Shown: positions 16,244-24,347, numbered from the stretch's first letter. The stretch: DNA of 38,287 bases from an uncultured Pirellula sp. (GCA_903820735.1 CAIJIZ010000174.1:1-38287); one strand, 5' to 3'. Translations and numbers: made by a program. The notes: generated by a model not told the origin, from the sequence alone.

Positions 16244-17029
16244 CTATCCAAAGTAAGCTACGGCGTTTTGAAAGATTTTCAACCCATCGCCATGCTTAGC
16301 CAAGCTCTCTTGCCGAGTCCAAGCGGGATGATTCGTCGGATCGAGAAATCGCTCTGGGTGCGGCATCAAACCGAATATACGCCCGGATGGATCGCAGATG
16401 CCGGCAATGTTTCCTTCGGCTCCGTTCGGATTGACGGGAAACGGCAGTACCGATTCTCCCGTATGACCGCCAGCATCGCAGTACCTTACAGCAATTTGCT
16501 TGTTGCGCCCCAAAGCTTCCCGTGCTGCCGCATCTCTGGTCAGCAGCCGACCTTCCGCATGCGCCATGGGTAAATAAATTTGATCGATACCACGAAGGAA
16601 AACGCAATGATCCGACTCAGGCTTGAGATGAACCCACCGAGTCTCAAATCTCGCTTGATTATTCCAAGTCAGCGTCGCTGGTGCTGACTCCTCCGATTCA
16701 TCGAAGAATATCCCCAACCGCATCATAATCTGGAAACCATTGCAGATCCCCAACACCAACCGATCCTTGGACTTGAACGATTCAAGCGTCTCAGAAAGTT
16801 TCGTCTGCCACTGAACCGCCGCAATTCGCCCTGCGGCGATGTCGTCGCCATAGCTAAACCCGCCGGGGAAACAAAGGATTTGGTAAGACTGAGCAATTGC
16901 AGGTTGCTCAATGAGCTGATTCACATGCAACCGAACCGGTTCCGCACCCGCTAATTCGAATGCATAAGCAGTCTCGACATCGCAATTGGTCCCTGGAGCT
17001 CGCACGACGAGCACGCGTGGCTTGGTCAT
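16244..17029 (-). CDS. purQ: Phosphoribosylformylglycinamidine synthase, glutaminase subunit PurQ
   Basis: PurQ is the glutaminase subunit of FGAM synthase in purine biosynthesis and passes ammonia to PurL. Landmarks are RVLVVRAPGTNCDVET at the N-terminus, GGFSYGDDIAAGRIAA (oxyanion region), the nucleophile in LVLGICNGFQIMMRLG, and the His-Glu pair in GLMPHPERFLD. ATG 17029 (MTKPRVLVV) is chosen because the track start at 17065 is a TTG that would add twelve unrelated residues, read through a tandem repeat. The protein is about 261 residues, somewhat longer than Bacillus PurQ. No purS or purL is adjacent. panC follows directly. Confidence 0.95.
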   Translation of the reverse strand: MTKPRVLVVRAPGTNCDVETAYAFELAGAEPVRLHVNQLIEQPAIAQSYQILCFPGGFSYGDDIAAGRIAAVQWQTKLSETLESFKSKDRLVLGICNGFQIMMRLGIFFDESEESAPATLTWNNQARFETRWVHLKPESDHCVFLRGIDQIYLPMAHAEGRLLTRDAAAREALGRNKQIAVRYCDAGGHTGESVLPFPVNPNGAEGNIAGICDPSGRIFGLMPHPERFLDPTNHPAWTRQESLAKHGDGLKIFQNAVAYFG

Positions 17030-17050
17030 CCTAAGCGGATCCTCTCTCCG

Positions 17051-17113
17051 TTGCCTTAGCAACAATCAGTATCGCCTGAGCAACAACCAGTATCGCCTCA
17101 GCAACAATCAGTC
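17051..17113. repeat. 21-bp tandem repeat, three copies, upstream of purQ
   Basis: Three near-identical units follow one another at 17051-17071, 17072-17092 and 17093-17113, with the core GCCTNAGCAACAAYCAGTA. They lie 22 bases before the purQ ATG, so they are in its leader. On the minus strand the units read in one frame as T-(D/G)-C-C-x-G-D, with x being stop, Ser, stop. A 20-codon ORF (ATG GAT GTG ...) ends in the first-read unit with D-C-C-stop. Confidence 0.9.
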
Positions 17114-17252
17114 GGTTTCAATTCCCAATACTGCAACGAACTCTGCATCGACACATCCATGGTAAGACCCCTTACCTGGAATCGCGAAGCAGAAACGACG
17201 CACTTATCATAACCGTGTCGGGGATTCTTGTGCAGACCGCTTAAAACGACAA

Positions 17253-17298
17253 CACCGCAAACAGTTGACCCGTTTTCCGGATCAACCTCCTTGCGGTG
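17253..17298 (-). terminator. Long two-part stem-loop between the di-haem peroxidase gene and purQ
   Basis: Nested inverted repeats: outer arms CACCGCAA (17253-17260) and TTGCGGTG (17291-17298), inner arms GTTGACCCG (17264-17272) and CGGATCAAC (17278-17286) with one mismatch, and a 5-base loop. On the minus strand the structure starts about 65 bases after the peroxidase stop codon and is followed by GTTGTCGTTTT, so a terminator or 3'-end structure for that gene is the simplest reading. It could instead be part of a purQ leader RNA; it matches no riboswitch that I recognise. It contains AAGGAGG in the second single-stranded side. Confidence 0.5.
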
Positions 17299-17363
17299 CT
17301 GAAAGTTTCCTAGGGAAGGCCATTATCCACCGAGCAAGCTCATGCATGCTCGAACCAGCAAAA

Positions 17364-18590
17364 TTACTGTGGCAAACGGCCTTCGTTAACGGCCGGCAAT
17401 GGCCCGTTCAAGGCTTTCATGAACTCAACCAAGTCCGCCTTATCTTGCGCGGTTAAATCAAGTTTTTTGATCTTGTCGCTCAAGTACGGATTCGCATGTC
17501 CACCCTTAGCATACCACTCAACCACTTCTTCCAACGTTTTTTGGCTTCCGTCGTGCATGTAAGGCCCGTTATGTTCGATATTTCGCAACGTCGGGGTCTT
17601 GAAGGCACCCTTGTCTTTTTCTTGCTTGGTCTGTTCGTAACGTCCCAAATCAGGCTTTGCTGCATCCATCCCTACGCCGAGGTTGTGGTACAACTCGTCG
17701 GTGAAGTTCGCGCCGACATGGCAAGCTGAGCAGTTGGACTTTGCACTGAAGAACAAGTCACGACCCCGTTTCGCCGACTCGCTCATCGGATTCTCATCGC
17801 TGGCTTTTTTAAGCGAGACGTATTTCTCATAATTCGCCGAATCGTCCTCTTTGAACTCTTCAAGGTCCTCTAACTGCTCTGCGAAAGCTTCCTCGAACTT
17901 CCTCAGCGGCTCATAGTGATCATATGGGCTTGAACCCGTAACAATCGTACGCTCAAAAGCCGCAATCGCTTTGCCTACATTGTCGATGTTCGGCGCCGCT
18001 CCAAAGACTTTCTCAAACTGCAATCGATACCCATCGTTTGCTGCCAAGAATTTCACGACCGCATCGTGCGTGTTTCCCATCTCTATCGGGTTCGCGATCG
18101 GCCCAACCGCCTGGGCTTCGAGACTATCTGCCCGGCCATCCCAAAACTGAGCCTTGCTCAAAATTCGGTTCATCGATGTTGGGGAGTTTCGCCCCCCAAG
18201 CTGACCCTTCACGCCCACGCCGAACTGCGTGTTCGCACCGTAACCTGCCGCAGGATGATGGCAATCCGCACAGCTAACCGTCGCATCTTTCGAAAGACGC
18301 TTGTCGAAATAAAGCTGCCGGCCCAGTTCGATCTTGGCTCGTGTGAGCGGGTTGTTCTCCGGGATGTAAATCGCCCCCTTGCCAGCAGAGAGACCTTCTG
18401 GCAACTCTACCGACAAAGTGTCGTGGTTGGCTGGATTGCTCAAATACTCCCGAATCGCGACTACATCCAGCGCACCGTTACCTGGAATTCCGGACGTCAA
18501 GCTTGCGTCTCCAAGCTTCACATTCTCGTCCGCATAAGCGACTGGGAAAGCACACAGTCCGAGTAAAACACTTCGAATCCAAAGTTTCAT
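17364..18590 (-). CDS. Di-haem cytochrome c peroxidase (CCP/MauG family)
   Basis: A periplasmic protein that would reduce peroxide or carry out MauG-type oxidations with two c-type haems. The 408-residue precursor has a signal peptide (MKLWIRSVLLGLCAFPVAYA, cleavage after AYA). Haem sites are CADCH (107-111) and CSACH (287-291). Family segments are LGRQLYFDKRLSKDATVSCADCHHP, NRILSKAQFWDGRADSLEAQAVGPIANPIEMG and TPTLRNIEHNGPYMHDGSQKTLEEVV (candidate Met ligand). About 40 charged residues at 230-270 (EEAFAEQLEDLEEFKEDD...) form an unusually acidic insertion before the second haem. AGG about 9 bases upstream supports ATG 18590. It precedes purQ by about 330 bases, so it is probably a separate unit. 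Confidence 0.94.
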   Translation of the reverse strand: MKLWIRSVLLGLCAFPVAYADENVKLGDASLTSGIPGNGALDVVAIREYLSNPANHDTLSVELPEGLSAGKGAIYIPENNPLTRAKIELGRQLYFDKRLSKDATVSCADCHHPAAGYGANTQFGVGVKGQLGGRNSPTSMNRILSKAQFWDGRADSLEAQAVGPIANPIEMGNTHDAVVKFLAANDGYRLQFEKVFGAAPNIDNVGKAIAAFERTIVTGSSPYDHYEPLRKFEEAFAEQLEDLEEFKEDDSANYEKYVSLKKASDENPMSESAKRGRDLFFSAKSNCSACHVGANFTDELYHNLGVGMDAAKPDLGRYEQTKQEKDKGAFKTPTLRNIEHNGPYMHDGSQKTLEEVVEWYAKGGHANPYLSDKIKKLDLTAQDKADLVEFMKALNGPLPAVNEGRLPQ

Positions 18591-18786
18591 CGTTACAACC
18601 TAATAATAGTGTGTGAAATCAAGGACGGACGGCACGTTCCTGCACTGGGCTATCCCCATCGTGCTCGCCTAGGCTACTCACTTTCGGAGAAATCCCGCCG
18701 ATCATCCACTGAACCAACGGAATTATAAAGCGAAGGCAATCGCTCGTGCACGAAACGGACATATTCCGAGTAAACCGCAAAGTTTT

Positions 18787-20034
18787 TCAGATTCGAACAA
18801 AAATTTTCTGCCTGTAAAGCCAATATAAAATCAACCAGAACACCGTCAAAACCAATCCGCCGTAAACCAGCGTTTCCACCGGCTGAGGAATGACTCGTTC
18901 GATCAACCAATCGAAATGTCGGCGGAAAGCGAGTTTCGTCCACTCTTCCATCGTCCAACTCATGGTGTAAGCCACAATCGAATTCGCACCGATCACACGG
19001 AAGAAGAAAGCCCAACGCGTTGCATTCCCGAAATCGCAAATCAGATACAGTAAAAACAACCAAGCGAAGCACAGCCCGCCGCTCCAAAGGGTCCACGTCG
19101 GCGTCCAGATCCGTTTGACGATAGGACACACTCCCAGAGCTTCCAAACCCCATGCAATCGACAAGCAAAAGACCGTTGCAGCGGCAAAGTAAGCGAAACG
19201 TCGCTTAAGGGTCCAATCCGCACGAAGCCACTCTCCGGCCAATAACCCCAACAGCATGGTTGCCAGAGTTGGGATAAAACTTAGGGTGCAGTAACCGCCG
19301 GATGAGTAAGCAAACGGTTCTTCACGAAAGAACAAATTCATCCACCAAACGTCAAATGCCCAAGCTGCATTGCTGTTTTTGTTCCAATGCGCCCCGAACC
19401 CTTCTTCGTGATGGGGCCAATTCGCTGGTACCCCCACCGATGCATAATCGAAGTCGGGTGAAGGGAGAGGACTCAATGCGAAAAACGCCCAATAACCCAC
19501 AAGTATCGCGCCAGCCCCTAAAGCAGACACGTACCATTTGCGACCTGCGAATAAGAACAAAAACGTGTACCCAAGCCCAATCTGGGTCAACGTGTCATCA
19601 AACGTAAAGTTTGTGTACATCTTTCCAAGACTACGCAAGAAAATCCCGAAGAAGACCAGGATTAAACTGCGGCCGATCGCGTGCATCAACATCGCACCAT
19701 ACGATTGGCCTTGCTCACTGCGTTTCGCAAACGAAAACGCTAAGGCCGCACCTACCAAGAACGAAAAGCCAGGTTGGATCAAGTCATGTAACGAGCAACC
19801 TCGCCAAGCCACATGCGATGTGTGAAAGACGATCGTATCGAGCAGGTTTTGCACGGTCGAAGACAATCGCCCGCGGTATCGCACTAAGCCGCTCCAGTGC
19901 AAGACCTCTGCAAGCATCAAAAACATCACCATGCCCCGATACACGTCGATACTCACGCAACGGCGAGAGGGTGGCTTGGTTGCTGCAAGATCGCGCAAGT
20001 CGACCGTCGAGGATTCCGCTGTGGTGCTCGTCAT
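18787..20034 (-). CDS. COG4299/DUF5009 membrane protein (HGSNAT-like acyltransferase family)
   Basis: A polytopic inner-membrane protein of about 415 residues from ATG 20034; the track start at 20118 would overlap the preceding gene. The motif SIDVYRGMVMFLMLAEVLH is the family hallmark (R-x-SIDxxRGxxxxxM), shared with heparan-alpha-glucosaminide N-acetyltransferases and NagX. About ten hydrophobic segments follow, with conserved PGFSFLVGAALAFS, DTLTQIGLGYTF and IGANSIVAYTMSW. Family members are thought to move acetyl groups across the membrane onto amino sugars, but many bacterial ones are uncharacterised, and planctomycetes carry several. It is 8 bases downstream of a small membrane-protein gene and probably in one operon with it and ogt. 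The substrate is not known. Confidence 0.85.
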   Translation of the reverse strand: MTSTTAESSTVDLRDLAATKPPSRRCVSIDVYRGMVMFLMLAEVLHWSGLVRYRGRLSSTVQNLLDTIVFHTSHVAWRGCSLHDLIQPGFSFLVGAALAFSFAKRSEQGQSYGAMLMHAIGRSLILVFFGIFLRSLGKMYTNFTFDDTLTQIGLGYTFLFLFAGRKWYVSALGAGAILVGYWAFFALSPLPSPDFDYASVGVPANWPHHEEGFGAHWNKNSNAAWAFDVWWMNLFFREEPFAYSSGGYCTLSFIPTLATMLLGLLAGEWLRADWTLKRRFAYFAAATVFCLSIAWGLEALGVCPIVKRIWTPTWTLWSGGLCFAWLFLLYLICDFGNATRWAFFFRVIGANSIVAYTMSWTMEEWTKLAFRRHFDWLIERVIPQPVETLVYGGLVLTVFWLILYWLYRQKIFVRI

Positions 20035-20042
20035 GGATAGTT

Positions 20043-20384
20043 TTATCTGTCGCGAAAGGTTGGTGAGATGAAGTCGATCAGCGGGCTGCCCGCCACCAAT
20101 AGAAACCCGAACAACCAAGGGACGTTATCCCAAAGCCCAGGAGGTAACAACAACGCAGCCGATAGTAACCCGAAAGCCGCCATCAAAAAGAATTCTGGTC
20201 GCATCGGACGCTGCCAAGCGGAAAACCAAAGCAATACCACCCAGAACGCCATCACCAAACCCACAGTTCCCATCGCCATCCATGCAAAGAGGATCAACAG
20301 GACTAAGTGGATCAGGTAATAGTACGTCAGTCGGAAGGAGAACCAACTCACGACGAGTTTAAGCAGGTTGTTTAAAGTTTTCAT
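20043..20384 (-). CDS. Small three-helix membrane protein
   Basis: A 113-residue protein starting at MKTLNNLLKL (ATG 20384); the longer track ORF start overlaps ogt and is not used. Hydrophobic segments near residues 23-40, 41-57 and 66-100 suggest three or four membrane helices, with a basic segment (WQRPMRPE) between them. It sits 13 bases after ogt and 8 bases before the COG4299 gene, so all three are likely cotranscribed. It may be a partner of the acyltransferase-like protein. No family is recognised. Confidence 0.75.
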   Translation of the reverse strand: MKTLNNLLKLVVSWFSFRLTYYYLIHLVLLILFAWMAMGTVGLVMAFWVVLLWFSAWQRPMRPEFFLMAAFGLLSAALLLPPGLWDNVPWLFGFLLVAGSPLIDFISPTFRDR

Positions 20385-20397
20385 GCTGACGAGGATT

Positions 20398-21105
20398 CTA
20401 ACCCAATTTCCCTTGGAGTTCGAGTTCCAACAACAGCTTCTTGACCTCGATACCACCGGCAAAACCGACCATGGAACCATCGCTACCGACCACTCGATGA
20501 CATGGAACAACAATTCCCAAGGGATTTCGATTCAAGGCTCCACCCACCGCCCGAGCCCCCTTCGGCATTCCAAGTCGTTTCGCGAGCCGTCCGTAAGTCG
20601 TTGTTTGGCCGTAGGGTATCTCCATCAAAGCCATCCATACCGAATTTTGAAACTCCGTACCGGTGAATTTCAGGGGCAAATCAAACTCCCGCAATCGGCC
20701 TTGTGAATAAGCCGTCAATTGATCGACTGTCTTCTCAATCAAACGCAGCAACTCGGTATCCCCGGTTGGCACCCCCAGCGTCGGAGCTTCCACACCGACA
20801 AGCGGCCTATCGACTTGAACCCACGCGTTGGAATCCCACGGATGATCCTTCCACTCACCCCGATGCCCTCTTGTTCGACTCCCCAAAACAGCCCCCTTCC
20901 ATCCTCCTACATGAGCAGCCACCTCATGCTCAAGATGGACTTCATGCTCAAGATGGACTTCGACCAAAGCCAACTCCTCTTGGCTGACGACAAACTGAAA
21001 CCGCCCCAATCTCGATCGAAAGGAAACAGCAAAAAAGAACGTATCGATTCCAGCATCGCTGTGCCACTTGCGACCTTGCATTCGTACGCTTTGCGGATCG
21101 ATCAT
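20398..21105 (-). CDS. ogt: Methylated-DNA-protein cysteine methyltransferase
   Basis: A suicide DNA-repair protein that takes the alkyl group from O6-alkylguanine onto an active-site cysteine. The active site is IVVPCHRVVG, preceded by the family segment FQNSVWMALMEIPYGQTTTYGRLAKRLG..GARAVGGALNRNPLG and followed by GFAGGIEVKK. The C-terminal DNA-binding domain is therefore complete. The N-terminal domain is less conserved and holds a perfect duplication, EVHLEH-EVHLEH, from an 18-bp tandem repeat. Total length is 235 residues, longer than the usual 160-180. It is the first gene of a likely three-gene unit with two membrane proteins. No ada or alkA is nearby. Confidence 0.95.
   Translation of the reverse strand: MIDPQSVRMQGRKWHSDAGIDTFFFAVSFRSRLGRFQFVVSQEELALVEVHLEHEVHLEHEVAAHVGGWKGAVLGSRTRGHRGEWKDHPWDSNAWVQVDRPLVGVEAPTLGVPTGDTELLRLIEKTVDQLTAYSQGRLREFDLPLKFTGTEFQNSVWMALMEIPYGQTTTYGRLAKRLGMPKGARAVGGALNRNPLGIVVPCHRVVGSDGSMVGFAGGIEVKKLLLELELQGKLG
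20925..20960. repeat. 18-bp tandem duplication within ogt
   Basis: CATGCTCAAGATGGACTT occurs twice without a mismatch (20925-20942 and 20943-20960). It adds six residues in frame to the variable N-terminal domain. Confidence 0.9.
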
Positions 21106-21182
21106 GATCTCAACCTCGCCCTATCATTTGCTTGCCTCGAAAGACACTCGTCTCACCGTAATCAACCCGCGGCTACCTCTCT

Positions 21183-21220
21183 AGTACGCTGCTACCACTG
21201 AAGTACGCTGCTACCACTGA
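21183..21220. repeat. 19-bp tandem duplication at the 3' end of the membrane-protein gene
   Basis: AGTACGCTGCTACCACTGA occurs twice in direct succession, followed by a partial third unit (GGCACGCTGTAC). The second copy spans the stop codon of the minus-strand gene ending at 21211, so the duplication lies mostly in its 3' region and leaves the protein end intact. Confidence 0.85.
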
Positions 21221-22209
21221 GGCACGCTGTACAAAACAACCCAATAAAATGCACCAATGAACGCGATAAGAGTTGCCAACCACCAAACGATTCGAAACGC
21301 GCTCCGGGGATTGGGGGAAACCATCGCAATGAGAAGATCAAGAAGCACATGAACGGTTGGCAAAAAACATAGCAACAGTAAAAACCAAATTGGTAATGGG
21401 CTCCAAGAATACACTTGAGAAACGCTCAAGAACGCTACTGAGGCGAAGCCAAGAGCATGGACGTGACTGATTAGAGGATGACCACTCCTGGAATCTTCCC
21501 GAGCACCTGTCATGGTCGCGATCAACGCTGTGACTCCACCTAAAGAAGCTAACACCAAAGCCCACTCACCCAACGATGCGTAGCCTTGCAATATGCACAC
21601 AGCGATGCAACCGAACTGAACGACAAGCGTCCAAAGAAACCTACCGCCACCGTTCTTGTGCAAGCTACAAGATACAGCAAAGCCATTGATAGACGTTGCA
21701 GCGAGAATCAACCATGGCGACCAAAAAATCATCGATGCTTTGTCTTCGTACCCAGCACCGCGGGGAAAAAGTATGTAAGCCATCGCGTACACAGCCATCG
21801 CGAACACAGCGATCGCTCCAATCGCTGCTAAAATTCCCCCCTGGCCAATTACTTTGCTACCGAGCGACTCGGGCTGTGGGCTGAGGGATTTGAATCGATT
21901 CCGCCAGATTACCCCGAAACACCAAGGGAATAAAAATCTGGACACCAAAAAAACTACTGGAAACACCCAGAGCATCCGCATCCAAGGTTCCTTCGGGGAC
22001 GAAACCAGAATTTCTCGGAGCCATCCGATAGAGCCACTTGCCGAACTGTTGGCGAATTCCGAAATCGCAAGCCCAAAAACAAACAAAGCGCCCCCGAAAA
22101 AGACTCCAACTCCTCGCGTCCTGAGTGTCAGCCATACCGCCAGGACCCCGAGCAGTACTGGTAGCAATACCCGCACGACTCCTACCTTTGCTTCGAATCC
22201 AATATCCAT
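21211..22209 (-). CDS. Polytopic membrane protein of unknown function
   Basis: A 332-residue protein from ATG 22209 (MDIGFEAKVGVV); the track start at 22248 is TTG. GGGGAAAG lies upstream. About nine or ten hydrophobic segments span the whole length (for example VLLPVLLGVLAVWL, ILAAIGAIAVFAMAVYAMAYIL, IWFLLLLCFLPTVHVLLDLLIAMV). Short charged loops separate them, and the HKNGGG and GAREDSRSGHP loops are the most polar. No transporter or enzyme signature is visible. It is divergent from the Fur-family gene across about 100-130 bases, so it may be under that regulator's control, but this is not shown. Confidence 0.75.
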   Translation of the reverse strand: MDIGFEAKVGVVRVLLPVLLGVLAVWLTLRTRGVGVFFGGALFVFGLAISEFANSSASGSIGWLREILVSSPKEPWMRMLWVFPVVFLVSRFLFPWCFGVIWRNRFKSLSPQPESLGSKVIGQGGILAAIGAIAVFAMAVYAMAYILFPRGAGYEDKASMIFWSPWLILAATSINGFAVSCSLHKNGGGRFLWTLVVQFGCIAVCILQGYASLGEWALVLASLGGVTALIATMTGAREDSRSGHPLISHVHALGFASVAFLSVSQVYSWSPLPIWFLLLLCFLPTVHVLLDLLIAMVSPNPRSAFRIVWWLATLIAFIGAFYWVVLYSVPQW

Positions 22210-22251
22210 CCTGACACTTTCCCCAGCTACAGTTCCCAAGAACCACAATTC

Positions 22252-22269
22252 ATAATCGATTTATAATCG
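22252..22269. promoter_or_regulatory. Possible operator between fur-like and membrane-protein genes
   Basis: Two ATAATCG half-sites (22252-22258 and 22263-22269) lie 11 bases apart, one helical turn, around the palindrome AATCGATT. The AT-rich sequence lies in the divergent intergenic region directly upstream of the Fur-family gene, where an autoregulatory site would be expected. The match to classical Fur or PerR boxes is only partial. Confidence 0.3.
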
Positions 22270-22337
22270 TTTCAAACTCGCACCGACTCTCGGTAGCCTT
22301 GCAAGTCATGAGCTTCCCGACTCGCAAGAAGCGAAAC

Positions 22338-22940
22338 ATGAGTTATAGTAAGCATACATCAGACGTTAGTATGCAAGGACGAAGCCTTGAAATTGCTTTG
22401 AGAATGAACGAGCCCGACCAAACCGCCGACAATCCGAAACTGGCTCAGCACGAGCCACTTGAAGCGGTTCAAGTGTCGATGACACCCTTAGCACGCTACG
22501 AGGAATTCCTGCAGTCAAAGGGACTGCGAAACACTTCCCAGAAAAAATTCCTGCTCGAACAAGTCTTCAATCGCCACGAGCATTTCGACGCAGATTTGTT
22601 GATCGACCAGCTTCCTCCCAAAGGCTCTCCGAACTACGTTTCGCGACCAACTGTCTACCGAACTCTTAAAGAATTTGTAGACGCCGGATTGCTGCACCGC
22701 TTCGAACTCGAAGGCCGCAGCATGTACGAGCTGAACTACGGTTACCCCGAGCACGATCACCTCTACTGCACGAAATGCAGGAAACTTATCGAATTTACAA
22801 GCGATGAGATCATCCGTATCCGCGACCAAGTAGCCAGGTCCCACCGATTCCGTGTGCGAGATCACAGGTTTATCATCCAAGGAACCTGCGACGAGTGCGC
22901 CAAGAAACGCACCTTCTCTCGACGCCAAGACCGCGTCTGA
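22338..22940 (+). CDS. Fur-family transcriptional regulator
   Basis: Fur-type regulators are metal-dependent dimeric repressors. The core is complete: a winged-helix domain (FLQSKGLRNTSQKKFLLEQVFNRHEHFDADLLIDQL...RPTVYRTLKEFVDAGLLHRFE), then the metal/dimer domain with HDHLYCTKCRKLIEF and a C-terminal CDEC. The two CxxC pairs indicate a structural zinc site. Which metal it senses (iron, zinc, or peroxide via iron) cannot be told. About 45 residues precede the core, so the start is uncertain: ATGs at 22308, 22338, 22404 and 22479 are all in frame; 22338 has AGAAG upstream and is used here. A G-C hairpin and C-tract follow the stop. Confidence 0.93.
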   Translation: MSYSKHTSDVSMQGRSLEIALRMNEPDQTADNPKLAQHEPLEAVQVSMTPLARYEEFLQSKGLRNTSQKKFLLEQVFNRHEHFDADLLIDQLPPKGSPNYVSRPTVYRTLKEFVDAGLLHRFELEGRSMYELNYGYPEHDHLYCTKCRKLIEFTSDEIIRIRDQVARSHRFRVRDHRFIIQGTCDECAKKRTFSRRQDRV

Positions 22941-22963
22941 AGATACCCGCTTTGTAACCAAAA

Positions 22964-22980
22964 GTGGGGCTCCCCCCCCC
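22964..22980 (+). terminator. G4/C9 hairpin after the Fur-family gene
   Basis: GTGGGGCTC followed by nine C residues can form a short G-C hairpin 24 bases after the stop codon, then TCGTTCTTCT. It resembles the GGGGCTCC...CCCC element at 24965-24988. The nine-base C tract (22972-22980) is a homopolymer that could vary in length. Confidence 0.4.
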
Positions 22981-23096
22981 TCGTTCTTCTCTACGGACGG
23001 GGTTGTATCTGTCTAACCAGCCCCCGCGTATCCAGAAAAAATTACCTTTTCCTAACGTTCCGGATGGTCGTTTTGTAATTTAAAGACCTAGTCCGG

Positions 23097-23125
23097 TTGA
23101 CGCAAAATCTTAATATTGTTATCTA
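23097..23125 (+). promoter_or_regulatory. Candidate promoter for the DUF1559 gene
   Basis: TTGACG (23097-23102) and TATCTA (23120-23125) are separated by 17 bases, giving a leader of about 40 bases before the ATG at 23171. The -35 is a strong match to sigma-70 promoters, the -10 a moderate one. GGAGC 8 bases before the ATG is the ribosome site. Confidence 0.45.
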
Positions 23126-23170
23126 AAGGCATGTTCTTTTCCCTTTTCACGCGCCCACTGGAGCAAATTC

Positions 23171-24280
23171 ATGCATAAGAAGTTATCGCGTGGTTTCACG
23201 CTTGTCGAACTATTGGTGGTCATCGCCATCATCGGAATTTTAGTTGGATTGCTTTTGCCTGCGGTTCAAGCCGCGCGCGAAGCGGCTCGCCGCATGCAAT
23301 GCGGCAACAATATGCGTCAGCAAGCCCTCGGGGTGCTGAACTACGAGTCCGCCTTCAAAAAACTCCCCTCCATGCAAGCCGGTAACGGCAACGTAGTGCA
23401 AACGCAACAACGTTTCTGCATGAGCGGTTGGTGGGCAATTCTCCCCTACGTCGAAGGCCAATCGCTATTCGACCAAATTAATAGCCTCAACGGCGGATTC
23501 GGACTTGAGCCCTGGAACGGCAATGCAGCATATCGCCGTCGCGTTGCGTGGTTGGAGTGCCCAAGCGACTCTGGCGATGCAGAACCAGTGGATGCAAACC
23601 GAAATCGCGGCCTTACCAGCTACGCATTCTGCGTTGGAGATAACCTTGCACAATCGCAACTTACTCCCCCTGGTGTAGAAGAACGAAACAACCTAGCTCT
23701 CGCCCTGCGAAAACTGCCAATCTACAACCGCGGTATGTTCGGTCGCGCTTCGTATCACCCACTTGGAACCGTACGTGACGGATTGAGCAACACCATTATG
23801 CTCGCCGAACGTCAACGCCCTCGTATCGTCAACTCGAAAGGCTCCGTTGTATTGATCGCCGCTGACCCAGCAACCTATGCTCCACTGAGCTGCAAAGCTC
23901 AATTGATTAACGGCCAATCCTACATCAATCCAGCCCTTATCTTCACCGGGGATACGCTTCCTGGCTATCGCGCTTGGGCCGGCAACGCCTACTTCAACGC
24001 TGTCTCCACCATCCTCCCACCGAACAACGCAGTGTGCATGATCGGAACCGGTTCCGTATCTCCTCACTGGTTCGCTGGAATCTGGACCCCGACAAGCGAA
24101 CACACCGGCGGTGTTCAAGTCGCTTTCGGAGACGGATCGATTCGCTTCCTCAACGACAATATCGACTCCGGAAACCTAGCTTCCGTTGCTCCTACGCTCA
24201 ACAGTAGCGGAAGCCCATACGGCGTTTGGGGTGCACTTGGCTCGAAGAACGGTGGAGAAACTCCTGTCGAATTCGAGTAA
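23171..24280 (+). CDS. DUF1559 domain protein with pseudopilin N-terminus
   Basis: Planctomycetes encode many copies of this family. The N-terminus is a type IV pilin/type II secretion leader: a short basic leader, RGFTLVELLVVIAIIGILVGLLLPAVQAAREAARRMQC, with processing expected after Gly8 and methylation of the following Phe. The DUF1559 domain follows (NNMRQQALGVLNYESAFKKLPS, SGWWAILPYVEGQSLFDQIN, GLSNTIMLAERQ) and ends with the usual GGVQVAFGDGSIRFLNDNID segment. At 369 residues it is full length. It would be exported and anchored by its N-terminal helix; the precise role of the family is not known. A strong terminator follows, and a small lipoprotein gene comes next, a pairing common in this phylum. 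Confidence 0.95.
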   Translation: MHKKLSRGFTLVELLVVIAIIGILVGLLLPAVQAAREAARRMQCGNNMRQQALGVLNYESAFKKLPSMQAGNGNVVQTQQRFCMSGWWAILPYVEGQSLFDQINSLNGGFGLEPWNGNAAYRRRVAWLECPSDSGDAEPVDANRNRGLTSYAFCVGDNLAQSQLTPPGVEERNNLALALRKLPIYNRGMFGRASYHPLGTVRDGLSNTIMLAERQRPRIVNSKGSVVLIAADPATYAPLSCKAQLINGQSYINPALIFTGDTLPGYRAWAGNAYFNAVSTILPPNNAVCMIGTGSVSPHWFAGIWTPTSEHTGGVQVAFGDGSIRFLNDNIDSGNLASVAPTLNSSGSPYGVWGALGSKNGGETPVEFE

Positions 24281-24309
24281 TTTCAGAACGCAATAGAAAT
24301 GTTCAATCC

Positions 24310-24347
24310 AACGGGGCGCATGGTCATCATGTGCCCCGTTTTCCTTC
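24310..24347 (+). terminator. Rho-independent terminator after the DUF1559 gene
   Basis: AACGGGGC-G-CATG, a 5-base loop (GTCAT), and CATG-T-GCCCCGTT form a stem of about 12 pairs around one mismatch, followed by TTCCTT. It starts 30 bases after the stop codon. Confidence 0.85.

Noticed and set aside
18674-19168. Minus-strand 164-aa ORF
   Set aside because: It is out of frame within the COG4299 gene, whose family motifs are clear.
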